A stretch of DNA of 64,000 nucleotides from an uncultured Bacteroidales bacterium (lineage in GTDB: Bacteria; Bacteroidota; Bacteroidia; Bacteroidales; Paludibacteraceae): contig CAKUUM010000001.1 in assembly GCA_934692905.1 (NCBI GenBank), positions 1 through 64,000 on the forward strand. The letters run 5' to 3'. Both the position numbers and the translations under genes were made by a program. Of the stretch, positions 1 to 8,099 are shown piece by piece (positions within the stretch are counted from its first letter, which is position 1; the number at the start of each line of letters is the position of its first letter). A model generated the notes under the pieces. The model worked only from the letters and a program-made list of their open reading frames with translations, did no database searches and had not been told where the DNA came from.

Positions 1-1149
1 ATTCAGCAGTGCCCACCAGCCCCACGGAAAGGCTATCGGCACATAACTCACGTAGTACGTAGCCGCCTCCAGCGGGATGAGGTGCGTGAAGTACTGGATA
101 GCGCACAGCCCCAGCCCGAGCACATTCCCCCATACCATGCCCTTGCCAATCAGCAGCGTGGCCTCATGGATGAATATCTTTCGCACAAACCGGTCGCTGG
201 CACCGAGCGCCTTCAGCACGCCTATCAGTTGTACGCTGTCCAATATCAGGATTATCAACCCCGTAACCATACTGAATCCCGACACGCACAACATCAGCAG
301 AATGATAATCACCACGTTCATGTTCAGCAAGTCAAGCCATGCGAATATCTGCGGGTTCAGTTGCTGCAGCGTCTGCGTGTAGTAGGCATTGCCCTCGGCG
401 TCCAACCGGTTGGCGGTCGCGAAATACACACGGTCAGCCACTTCGTCCAGATACTTCAGGTTGTCCACCAGTATCTCTATGCCCGATGCCTGGTCGGGCT
501 GCCAATGGTTCAGTTGCCGCACCACAGCGATGTCGCCGAGGATAAACAGCCTGTCCATCTCGCTCATGCATGTGTTGTAAATGCCCGTGATATGCAGCCG
601 CCTCACACGCAACTTCTCTTCCACAAAGTAGCACAGGAAATTATCCTCTACATCCAATCCCAACAAGTCACCCAACTCTTTGGAAATCAGCACATCATTC
701 TTCTCCTTGGGCAACTCTCCCGCCACAATGTTCTGCTCGAAATACGACCAGTAGTCAGTGCCTTTGAATACTATCCCCTGAAACGCGCTGTCCGTCTTGA
801 TGATGCCGGGCTTGGACGCAAACGTCGATACGCTCTGCACATGCGGTATCTCCCGCAGCCGTGTCATCAGCGTGTCCGACACGCGGATAGGCTGCAACTC
901 GTAGGTGGAGTTGTTATCGAAATTCACCACCTGTATGTGACTGCCGAAACCCGCCACCTTCTGCGTCACCTCTTGCTTGAAGCCGACGACCACACAGATG
1001 GTGACAATCATCACCATCACACCGATGACGATACCCCCCAGCGCCACACGCACGGCAGGTCTCGAAGACCGCCGCTCGCCGCTGTCTGAGAAGTAAAGCC
1101 GCTTGGCTATCTCCCACTCAGGTTGATATCTTAGCCGTTTCTTTGGCAT
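1..1149 (-). CDS. FtsX/LolC-LolE-like ABC transporter permease (C-terminus cut by window edge)
   Basis: The frame is open from an ATG at 1149 through the window start, giving 383 codons without the stop. The N-terminus is cytoplasmic and basic (MPKKRLRYQPEWEIAKRLYF). A first membrane segment rich in Gly/Val follows (GGIVIGVMVMIVTICVVVG). Then comes a long extracytoplasmic MacB-like region, and around residues 290-310 a second hydrophobic segment begins the FtsX core, with LGASDRFVRKIFIHEA after it. This is the layout of LolC/LolE lipoprotein-release permeases and related FtsX exporters. The ATPase partner is not in view. An inner-membrane role in lipoprotein export is likely but not proven. 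The start lies only 24 bp from the divergent gene at 1174, so the two must share a very short promoter region. Confidence 0.85.
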   Translation of the reverse strand, partial: MPKKRLRYQPEWEIAKRLYFSDSGERRSSRPAVRVALGGIVIGVMVMIVTICVVVGFKQEVTQKVAGFGSHIQVVNFDNNSTYELQPIRVSDTLMTRLREIPHVQSVSTFASKPGIIKTDSAFQGIVFKGTDYWSYFEQNIVAGELPKEKNDVLISKELGDLLGLDVEDNFLCYFVEEKLRVRRLHITGIYNTCMSEMDRLFILGDIAVVRQLNHWQPDQASGIEILVDNLKYLDEVADRVYFATANRLDAEGNAYYTQTLQQLNPQIFAWLDLLNMNVVIIILLMLCVSGFSMVTGLIILILDSVQLIGVLKALGASDRFVRKIFIHEATLLIGKGMVWGNVLGLGLCAIQYFTHLIPLEAATYYVSYVPIAFPWGWWALLN

Positions 1150-1173
1150 AGTTTTTGTATATATACAGTCACT

Positions 1174-1602
1174 ATGGGTCGCAATTTACTCATATTCACC
1201 CTTCTGCTCGCAGGCGCGTATATGGCGTTTGCCCAGCAGCGTATCCTCCGCACGTCCGAAGAGGTGGCACGCAAGCAGACCGAGATGTTGGTGCGCGACT
1301 TGGATATTACCGATAGTCTTGCACGCGATACCATATACAAGGTGCATCTCCGCTTTGCGCAAATGCGCCGTCCTCATCCTACACCTCAAGAGATGTGCCA
1401 GTACCGCGACTCGCTGTCCGAAGCGCTGCGCGGCGTACTCACGCCCGAGCAATACCGGTTGTTCCTCAACTGCCGTTCCAAACCGGACCCGCGCTATCCC
1501 CAACCGCCTGTCAACCGTTTCGCGCCATTGCCCTGCGACACTTGTCCTCCGCCCGTCGGAGCAGCAGGTACACCGCCACCGCCACCAGGCTACCTACTAT
1601 AA
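1174..1602 (+). CDS. Small secreted Spy/CpxP-like protein with proline-rich tail
   Basis: This is a 142-residue protein. An N-terminal signal peptide (MGRNLLIFTLLLAGAYMAFA, cleavage probably before QQ) precedes a charged helical body of about 80 residues. The tail is rich in Pro and Cys (CDTCPPPVG, TPPPPPG). The helical body contains LTPEQYRLF, like the LTxxQ motif of the Spy/CpxP periplasmic family, and small proteins of this kind are common in Bacteroidales. A periplasmic, chaperone-like or stress role is only inferred. The last 92 bp overlap the 3' end of the convergent PAP2 gene, so the Pro-rich tail is antisense to coding sequence. A shorter original protein, extended by read-through into its neighbour, would explain the odd tail. 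Confidence 0.65.
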   Translation: MGRNLLIFTLLLAGAYMAFAQQRILRTSEEVARKQTEMLVRDLDITDSLARDTIYKVHLRFAQMRRPHPTPQEMCQYRDSLSEALRGVLTPEQYRLFLNCRSKPDPRYPQPPVNRFAPLPCDTCPPPVGAAGTPPPPPGYLL

Positions 1603-2230
1603 GTCCGCCCGCTATGTCCAGCGGGTAGTGCACCCCGAGGTACATTCTGCTATAGCAATTAGCCGCCACCCAAAGCATCAAGCCGCAGGTGGCTGTTTTG
1701 TTTCTCCATATCAACGAAAACAGCAACGCACACGCCATCGTGTTCGCAGCGTGACTGCTGACAAAACCATACATTCCGCCTGTGTATCCGCGCACGATAT
1801 GCAGCATGCCCTCCAACGCAGGCTCATGCGTGGGGCGGGGACGGCACACTGCGTGCTTGATGATGCCCGACGATATATAGTCCGCTCCGCCCACAGCCAC
1901 GGCAAATGCCACGAATATCAGCAGGCAGTTCACCACGCACCACGTACGGTTCTTTTTGTCGTCCCAACCTATCATGCTATTTGCTGTCCGCTCATTGGCA
2001 CCGCATAGTTGCTGTATATTCCCGCTTTCCCGTATCTGTTTGTTCCCCCTGTACGCCTGCACGCCATACCGCCACACTATCAGCCCCACCAGCACGGCAT
2101 ACAGTGGCAGCCATGTGGTACTCTTTGAGATATACCACATCAGCGTATCCGCCCACGGCGCATGCCACCCGTTAATAGCCACCAGCCATTGTTGGTCCAC
2201 TGCCACTAATGATTCTATTATACCCGCCAC
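1511..2230 (-). CDS. PAP2-family membrane phosphatase
   Basis: This 239-residue integral membrane protein carries the three signature blocks of the type 2 phosphatidic acid phosphatase family in order. These are KHAVCRPRP near residue 125 (KxxxxxxRP), SSHA near 158 (the PSGH block, here with Ser-Ser) and SRMYLGVHYPLD near 193-205 (SRxxxxxHxxxD). Several hydrophobic segments surround them. The family hydrolyses lipid phosphates such as undecaprenyl pyrophosphate, phosphatidylglycerophosphate or lipid A phosphates at the inner membrane, and the exact substrate cannot be read here. A promoter of the TACCTTTG type lies about 180 bp upstream (2407-2414). The leader between them is largely a heptamer repeat. 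Confidence 0.88.
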   Translation of the reverse strand: MAGIIESLVAVDQQWLVAINGWHAPWADTLMWYISKSTTWLPLYAVLVGLIVWRYGVQAYRGNKQIRESGNIQQLCGANERTANSMIGWDDKKNRTWCVVNCLLIFVAFAVAVGGADYISSGIIKHAVCRPRPTHEPALEGMLHIVRGYTGGMYGFVSSHAANTMACALLFSLIWRNKTATCGLMLWVAANCYSRMYLGVHYPLDIAGGLIVGSLVAVAVYLLLRRAEDKCRRAMARNG

Positions 2231-2313
2231 AACTGATTCTATCTATTACTCAAATACAATACTCAAAAATGTCTATAACATTTATAATAAACAATGATGC
2301 TCAACATTTCCAC

Positions 2314-2390
2314 TCTCTACCCTCTATTCTCTACTCCTCAACCCCTAATCTCTACCCCCTATTCCCTAACCTCTACCCCCTAACCCCTAA
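2314..2390. repeat. Heptamer (7-bp period) repeat, YCYCTAM family
   Basis: Eleven consecutive 7-bp units can be read without a gap: tctctac, cctctat, tctctac, tcctcaa, cccctaa, tctctac, cccctat, tccctaa, cctctac, cccctaa, cccctaa. They lie in the leader of the PAP2 gene. The same family recurs at 19646-19694, 55882-55902, 56389-56423 and 57334-57368. Confidence 0.85.
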
Positions 2391-2406
2391 AACCCCGTTC
2401 AGACTA

Positions 2407-2414
2407 CAAAGGTA
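2407..2414 (-). promoter_or_regulatory. Bacteroidales-type -7 promoter element for the PAP2 gene
   Basis: TACCTTTG on the minus strand fits the Bacteroidota primary-sigma -7 consensus TAnnTTTG. It sits inside a 7-bp-arm palindrome (AGACTAC-aaag-GTAGTCT, 2401-2418) followed by a T run on the plus strand. Confidence 0.6.
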
Positions 2415-2488
2415 GTCTTTTTATCCAATCTATGCAAGTCTCATTGGACATAATTCATGTCAACCGCATCAAAATAGTGTATTATTCT

Positions 2489-2514
2489 GGGGACGCGGAC
2501 GCCCTCGTCCGCGG
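2489..2514. repeat. REP-like GC-rich hairpin, copy 1
   Basis: A 26-bp element that folds on GCGGACG / CGTCCGC arms around CCCT. The reverse complement recurs with one difference at 44206-44231, inside the ribF coding region. Confidence 0.75.
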
Positions 2515-2556
2515 GCAGTTTGGTACAAACTGAATGGATTTACTGTGTTTGTGGGT

Positions 2557-2726
2557 ACGTGAAGCGTAAGGCAGGTGCGCATTGCGCACTGAGTGCCTGC
2601 GGGGTCCCCGTAAGCCCGTGGGCGTAACGGGGTGCTCCTAGCGACAACGAAATAATCGTTCGAGCCTTGGCGAGATAAGAAGCCCTGCGGGCTGAGTAGA
2701 ACTCCTAATCGTCTCGCGTCGTTACC
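2557..2726 (+). repeat. Dispersed repeat element, long copy
   Basis: The two flanks (2557-2597 and 2682-2726) match the reverse complement of 46609-46708. The shared landmarks are ACGTGAAGCGTAAGG, ACTGAGTGCC and GAGTAGAACTCCT. The middle 2598-2681 is absent from the other copy and contains a GGGGTCCCCgTAAGCCCG segment that recurs near 42256. No coding frame is preserved. The rest of the spacer from about 2727 to 2886 shows nothing that I recognise. Confidence 0.7.
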
Positions 2727-2886
2727 GGCTTTGCAGAACTATAGATATGTTTCATTATGTCTTTTTGCTAGCACTTGGATGCTATTTCGAGGACTATTAT
2801 ACTATTTTTTCATTGTTCTATTACTATTTTGATGCGGTTGCCCTGTACGGCATAGCAGTCCGTTTGTTTTCCAACCCGTCCCTCAC

Positions 2887-3040
2887 CACCATTGCGCATT
2901 ACGCATTACGCATTGAGAATTGCGCATTGTGCATTGCCTCCCGTGTATTTCTCGGGCTAAGTGTATGTGATTAGTATGTGGTTAGTATGTGATTAGTATG
3001 TGATTAGTATGTGATTCCACCGACCTTGCCGTGAGGATGC
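2887..3040 (+). repeat. Composite repeat (7-mer block plus 11-mer block), copy 1
   Basis: A heptamer block (gcattac x2, gcattga, gaattgc, gcattgt, gcattgc; 2896-2937) is followed by an 11-bp array (gtatgtgatta x3 with one gtatgtggtta, ending gtatgtgattc; 2963-3017) and a conserved tail (GACCTTGCCGTGAGGAT). The same composite precedes ffh (21203-21360), and its 11-mer part precedes tyrS (51432-51507). Confidence 0.9.
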
Positions 3041-3117
3041 AAATAAAATCCCGCGATAAATCGTACATCGTACATTCGTAAATTGCAAATAATTTTGCGG
3101 CTTTGCAAAATTTATTA

Positions 3118-3125
3118 TATCTTTG
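3118..3125 (+). promoter_or_regulatory. Orphan promoter element facing into phage DNA
   Basis: TATCTTTG, with TTTTGC about 20 bp upstream, lies 80-100 bp after the composite repeat, as in the ffh and tyrS copies. The first ATG downstream (about 3164) opens only three codons before TAA, and the tape-measure gene ends head-on 45 bp later. Confidence 0.5.
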
Positions 3126-3208
3126 CAGCGTGATTTTACAGAACATACAAATACATCAACGCCTATGAAGCAATAATCCTCCTTACGCACTCAACAACGG
3201 CTCACTGC

Positions 3209-6200
3209 CTATTTCATGTCATCCGACACAAATGGCATTAGATAATAACTCAAAGCCAAACCGCGTGTAGTCGAAAAGTCCTGTTTGTCTCCATAGGACT
3301 TTATCTCGTTATCAAGCCTGTCGTATTCCGCCTTAATGCCGTTGCGTATCTCATCAATGGTCGCATCTGTGGGGACGTACTTTTTGTATATGTCTTTCGT
3401 CTCGTGGGACAATACGCCGCTACCTAAAAAGTCTCTTTCAATGGCGGTACTGATTGACGCGGCACGCCCCGTCTTCACGCCTGCCAATTGCGTGAACTTG
3501 CCCGTGATTTGCTCAATCTGACTGCGTATCTCGCCATTGGTTATGGTATTTGCAAGGTCTTGCAGGGCGTTTGCAATCTCCTTTGTCTTGCCCGCCGCTT
3601 CAAATGAGTTCACGGAAAGTCCCTCGACCTGTGCATTGAACGCCGTAAGGGCTTTTTCATAGTTGCTAATGCCATCTTCACCATCAACAAACAATTTGTC
3701 GCTTTCGTCCGCGCTCTTTTTTTTCGGCTATCGTTTGGCTGATACCGCCAATCAAATCACGCACGGCAAGCGCAAAATCATAGTCCTCTGCCTGCGCGAG
3801 TTTGGCGGGGTTGTAATTGGCATTTGACATACCGTCCACCCAGCGTTCCTCTTGGCGACCTGCTGTCGTCCTCTGCGCTTGTGCAAAACGCCTTTCTATG
3901 ACTTTTTCGGGGGTGTTTTCGTTGATGTCGTGCTCTTTTTGGTACCTCTTAAACTCGTCGGTGCCGGATAGGCTTTTCCAAATCGTATCAATGTTATCAA
4001 CAACGAATTTTGTCACACTTCTTGAAATACCGCTTCTATCAAAAGAACGCTCTATTTCCGTCTGCAATTCCTCTTTGTTAATAAAATCATTTGCAAAGAA
4101 TGAATTTACGGCAAAGGATAGAGCCGATTGAGCATTTTTTGCAGCATCTCCTGCGCTCAATTCTGTGTATATATTCCAATACTCTTCCCCTTTTTCTTTA
4201 TCCTCTCTGCGATAAGACGAAGATAGGACTTGCGACTTTGAAGCAATCTCTCCTAATGACTTTCGCAAGCCGCTGAACACTCCTCCGTCCGTAAATCTCT
4301 CGGCGGCACCGCTACCTACCTGCTCTTTCAAAGCCTCGTGCATTTCATAGTCTTTCTTCGCCTGTATGGCTGCCACAATAGAGTCGTGCAGTACTCCCCA
4401 ACCCTCTGCCGTGTCGTCAAGTTGTTTGCGTTCCGCTATGAGGTGGTTGATAAGCGCGGGATTGACAAACTCTCCGTAGTTGGATTTGAGTGTATCAAGA
4501 GCGGCATTGTATTCCTTCGTGCCCTCTACCATTGTGGATAGTTTGCCTATCAGCGAGTCGAAGCCCTGTATGTATTTGGCAGTGTCTTTGGCAAAAGAGG
4601 TTTCAATCTCTTTCATGGAGTTGCTAAACTCTTTCGCTTTGGCTCTGGCATTGATAATGGCACCTGTTATGGCTGACAATCCTGCAATGATGAGGTTGCT
4701 TTTGAGAACCTTGCCTATGCCCGACAATGTAATCCTTAATTTTCTTGCTCCGCTATCGGCGGCGTTCACTTGTACTCGGAATGTCGCCATTGCACGACTC
4801 CATTGTGCGATGTCGCTCTTTATTATGGCAATCTCCTTTCTGAATAGTTTGAAAGCATTTGCCAACGCTATACCCGTAATGGAATACATCACGGCACGGA
4901 TATTCTTCACAAGCCCCTGCAACAACTCCACAAAGCCACGCAGCGGTCGTCCGATACCCGAACCCAAATCATTGAGAGCGATAGTCCATGTGTCTTTCAG
5001 TTTCTGCACCTGACCATAGAGCGTGTCGGTGATGTTCTCCTGCATTTTGTAGAACTTGCCGCCCTCGCTCGTCATATCTGACAGGACTTGTGCAACCATT
5101 TCAAACGACACCTTGCGCTCGGAGATAAGGTCAAACACCTCTCCCGTGGTTACAAGTTTGCCATTGAGGTCGGTAAATTTCTCTGCAAGTTTCTCTACCA
5201 TAGGAATACCCGCTTCTGTAAATTGGCGCAATTCTTGACCACGCAACACGGACGCAGACTTGACCTGCCCGTAGGCAAGGATAAGGCGGCTCATATCCAC
5301 GCCGAGACCTGTAGAGAGGTCTGCCAACTGCTTTGTCGTTGAAAGCAACTTATCCTGCTCTATGCCATACGCCGATAGTTGTTTGGTGTACGCAACGAGG
5401 TCTTTCAACTCAAAAGGCGACTCAATAGTCATACCTTTCAGTTCGTTGAGAGCCTTTTGAGCGGCAGCCGCGGAACCGAGAATACCCTGCAACGCTACCT
5501 GTTGTTGCTCGAAATAGCCCGTTGTTTCAACAATCTTCCGACCGAAATCCACCACAGCAAAGATACTGAGGTAGTTGGCGGCAAGCGTTTTCAGTTTGCC
5601 GAATAGCCTGCCTTGGTCATTCAGTAGAGAGTTGTTTTGGTTGGTGGCACGTATGCGGGCACGTTCCTCTTCTTCGAGGTTTTTCAACACAACATGTTGC
5701 TTGCGCAATTCGGCAATCTTCGCGTTTGCTGTTTGTTCTCCTGTTGCGCTGCCTGCCTTGCGGGCGATAGCGGCATACCGTTCCCACGCAGTTATCAATT
5801 GCCCGACGGCGGAACGTTCTTCGCGCAGTTGTGTTATTTTCTTGTCGTAGGAGGAGGCACTTGCGCGCTTTTTGTCGAGTTGGTTGATGCGTTCCTGTAT
5901 ATCAGCCAATCTCTCCGATGCGGTTATCTGCTGCCGTCTGACACGCAATGTTTCCAATTCCTGTTGTGCACCATATAGCGCATTGGTGTTAGACCTGCTG
6001 CCGTTTTTATATGTTTCGCTTTTCTTCTGCAACAACCCGACAAGTTGCTGTTGCAGTTTTATCTCCTCTTGCAGCCGTGCGGTTTCGGAAATATCAGTGT
6101 TGCCTTGCAACAACTCTCGGCGTTTCTCCAACGACTTTATTTGCGCATCTATTTCGGCACGGTCGGACTTCATCTGCGCTTGGTTGGTCGGAGTACTTGC

Positions 6201-6629
6201 CAATCCGGCACGCGCGAGAGCATTTGAGAGCCTGCCGACTGCTTCGATATACTCGTTGATAGACGCTATATCGTTTGACAGAGAGTTTATTTTTAGGTTG
6301 TTCCCCTCGCTTTTTGCTTTCTTCAACTCCTTGGAAAGATAGGACAAAGCAGTTTTGGCTTGTTTGAGGTTCTGAATGTCAAAAATCTGCCCCTTGTTTT
6401 CGTACAGAACATTCGATATTCCCTCCAAGGCACTTTTCATCTCGCCTTGCGCCGCCGTCAGTTCTTTCCTTATAGCCTTGCCGAATTCTCCCTGCTGGGG
6501 AACCTTGAAATCAACATTGACGATAGCCTTTTGCCCTGCTACCGTTTTGAGTTGTTTATTGACAATGGATATACCCTTTTGAAAATCGGATAAGTCCGTT
6601 CCTATACCTATATTAAATCCGCTTGCCAT
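3209..6629 (-). pseudogene. Phage tail tape-measure protein, frameshifted
   Basis: A frame of 981 codons from ATG 6629 ends early at 3684. The next 160 codons continue in another frame to 3209. The break is at a run of eight A's (3717-3724). Removing one A restores a continuous product of about 1140 residues. The N-terminal half is coiled coil (residues 100-330, rich in Glu, Lys, Gln and Arg). Residues 350-560 hold the tape-measure core (AYGQVKSASVLRGQELRQ, FTEAGIPMVEKLAEKF), followed by hydrophobic stretches. This is the TP901/TIGR02675-type tape measure of siphovirus-like tails. No capsid, terminase, portal or baseplate gene is nearby, so this is an isolated remnant or a cargo fragment. A sequencing indel in the homopolymer cannot be excluded. 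Confidence 0.8.
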
Positions 6630-6635
6630 AGTATT

Positions 6636-7109
6636 CTATTTAATGTGAATTTTATTGAATTGCTCTTTACCGACTATCTCGCCGCCCCAATAAGACATAT
6701 ACAGACGGCTGTCGGGGTCTTTGTGTTCGACTATCACGTGGCAGTCGTTGTGTGCCGACACGTAGCACATACACCTGCCATAGAGGGATAGATGTACCGT
6801 AGCATTGTGCCGCACGGTCAGGTCGGTAACATCTCGCACCTCTACTTGAATATCCGCGTCTCCTAATGCAACCACATACGGTTGGCTTTCCGAAATACCA
6901 CCGCCCGTATATATGCCGTATTGCTCCACCTGCCCTTGATACTCACGTATCGTTTCGACACTCGGAAAATCCTCTTTGATACAAAAGTCCTGCCCTCTAT
7001 GGAAGAACCTGCACATCTGTTTCAAATCTGGGTCTCCCCATTCGCTTTGCCATTGCTCGCATAACCCGTGGGCAATCGCTTCTTGCTTTATCTTTTCAAA
7101 CTGCTCCAT
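6636..7109 (-). CDS. Hypothetical protein upstream of the tape-measure gene
   Basis: This is a 157-residue soluble protein starting at MEQFEKIKQE. The frame is open further, to a TTG at 7133, but that codon lies inside the promoter element, so the ATG at 7109 is preferred. The first third is helical and acidic. The rest looks beta-rich (DIQVEVRDVTDLTVRHNATVH), with a spaced Cys/His pattern (CMCYVSAHNDCH). I do not recognise a family. It ends 6 bp before the tape-measure start, so the two are probably one transcript. By position it could be a phage tail-assembly or cargo protein, but nothing in the sequence proves that. Confidence 0.6.
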   Translation of the reverse strand: MEQFEKIKQEAIAHGLCEQWQSEWGDPDLKQMCRFFHRGQDFCIKEDFPSVETIREYQGQVEQYGIYTGGGISESQPYVVALGDADIQVEVRDVTDLTVRHNATVHLSLYGRCMCYVSAHNDCHVIVEHKDPDSRLYMSYWGGEIVGKEQFNKIHIK

Positions 7110-7130
7110 AACTTTTTGCGCATTTCTGCG

Positions 7131-7138
7131 CAAAGGTA
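7131..7138 (-). promoter_or_regulatory. Promoter element for the phage-derived pair
   Basis: TACCTTTG on the minus strand, about 22 bp before the ATG at 7109. The leader would be very short. Confidence 0.55.
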
Positions 7139-7227
7139 TGTATTTTCAACCCGCGACACGCCGATGAAAGGCAGGAACTTTTCCGACAAAAAACGCGGAC
7201 AACTTTTCATATATGGCTTTTTTGTTG

Positions 7228-7235
7228 TACCTTTG
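7228..7235 (+). promoter_or_regulatory. Promoter element for ispD
   Basis: TACCTTTG with an upstream T-rich stretch, 130 bp before the ispD start. It marks the host side of the phage-derived block. Confidence 0.55.
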
Positions 7236-7364
7236 CGCAGTGTTTCGGGGTGGTGCAATTCGAGGTCTCAAAATGATGATTTTTTGCAGTTTTTGCCAAA
7301 TAGTTGTACTATATAATTTCAGAAAGCAATATAATAAATTGATTTATAATTAGTTGCACAATAG

Positions 7365-8099
7365 ATGACCAACATCGCTATCATATTAGCAGGGGGGATT
7401 GGCAGCCGCATAGGCGGCGGGATGCCCAAGCAGTTGCTGCCGCTGGCTGACGGACGGAGCATATTGGAACACTCGGTTGAGGCGTTTGAGCAGGCAGCGT
7501 GCATTGACGAAATAGGTATTGTCATGCATCCCGACTATATTGCTTGCGCGGAAGAAATGCTGCTCCGCAACGGTTGGCAGAAAGTGGCGTTTGTCATCGC
7601 TGGCGGCAAGGAGCGTTGGAAATCAAGCGTCAATGCCATTCGGGAGATAGAACGACGGACAAAGAACAAAGAACAAAGAACAAAAACGCCTATCCTACAA
7701 CCATCCTATAACTATCCTATAACAAATATCTTGCTCCACGATGCAGCACGTCCGTTTGTGAGCACACGTATCATTGCGGATGTCTGTCGGGCATTGGAGA
7801 CCCACGAGGCAGTTACGGTAGCCATTCCCGCCACGGATACGATGTATTCAGTTTTGGAGACTGCCACGGGCAAGATAGTACAAAACATTCCCCCGCGGGC
7901 TACGCTGATGTGCGCCCAAACGCCACAAGCCTTTCGTTTGGAAACCATAGCCGCAGCCTACCGCCAAGCCCTGCAAGACCCGCATCTGCAAGCCACCGAC
8001 GACTGCGGCATCGTCCGCACATACCTTCCCTGCACAACCGTTTATATTGTGCAAGGCGAAGCCGGCAACCGCAAAATCACCTACAAAGAAGACCTATAA
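7365..8099 (+). CDS. ispD: 2-C-methyl-D-erythritol 4-phosphate cytidylyltransferase (IspD/TarI family) with a repeat-derived insert
   Basis: This 244-residue protein belongs to the family that joins CTP to methylerythritol 4-phosphate in the non-mevalonate isoprenoid route. Seen in order: the nucleotide-binding loop AGGIGSRIGGGMPKQ (9-23), GGKERWKSSVNA (about 85-97), HDAARPFVS (125-133), PATDT, AQTPQAF and TDDCGIV, ending GNRKITYKEDL. Between about residues 99 and 120 is a segment of biased composition (RTKNKEQRTK, LQPSYNYP) encoded by tandem DNA repeats (aaagaac, 7 bp; then three 11-bp units, 7691-7723). Relatives normally have a short loop there. TarI-type ribitol-phosphate cytidylyltransferase is an alternative, given the nearby LicD cluster. 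IspD fits because ispG lies in the same window. The stop overlaps the next start (TAATG). Confidence 0.8.
   Translation: MTNIAIILAGGIGSRIGGGMPKQLLPLADGRSILEHSVEAFEQAACIDEIGIVMHPDYIACAEEMLLRNGWQKVAFVIAGGKERWKSSVNAIREIERRTKNKEQRTKTPILQPSYNYPITNILLHDAARPFVSTRIIADVCRALETHEAVTVAIPATDTMYSVLETATGKIVQNIPPRATLMCAQTPQAFRLETIAAAYRQALQDPHLQATDDCGIVRTYLPCTTVYIVQGEAGNRKITYKEDL
7667..7723. repeat. 7-bp and 11-bp tandem repeats inside ispD
   Basis: aaagaac repeats at 7-bp spacing (about 7670-7690), then tatcctacaac, catcctataac and tatcctataac (11-bp units, 7691-7723). The three 11-mers add 33 bp, which keeps the reading frame. Confidence 0.8.

Noticed and set aside
82..1089. 335-codon open frame on the plus strand at the window start
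   Set aside because: It is antisense to the permease gene, whose membrane segments and motifs are convincing.
2963..3017. 11-bp arrays as a CRISPR
   Set aside because: The repeats are far too short, have no spacers, and no cas gene is in the window.
3717..3724. Programmed frameshift in the tape-measure gene
   Set aside because: Restoring the frame needs a one-base skip at A8, not the -1 slip known for tail-chaperone genes, and tape-measure genes are not normally frameshifted. Mutation or sequencing error is more likely.
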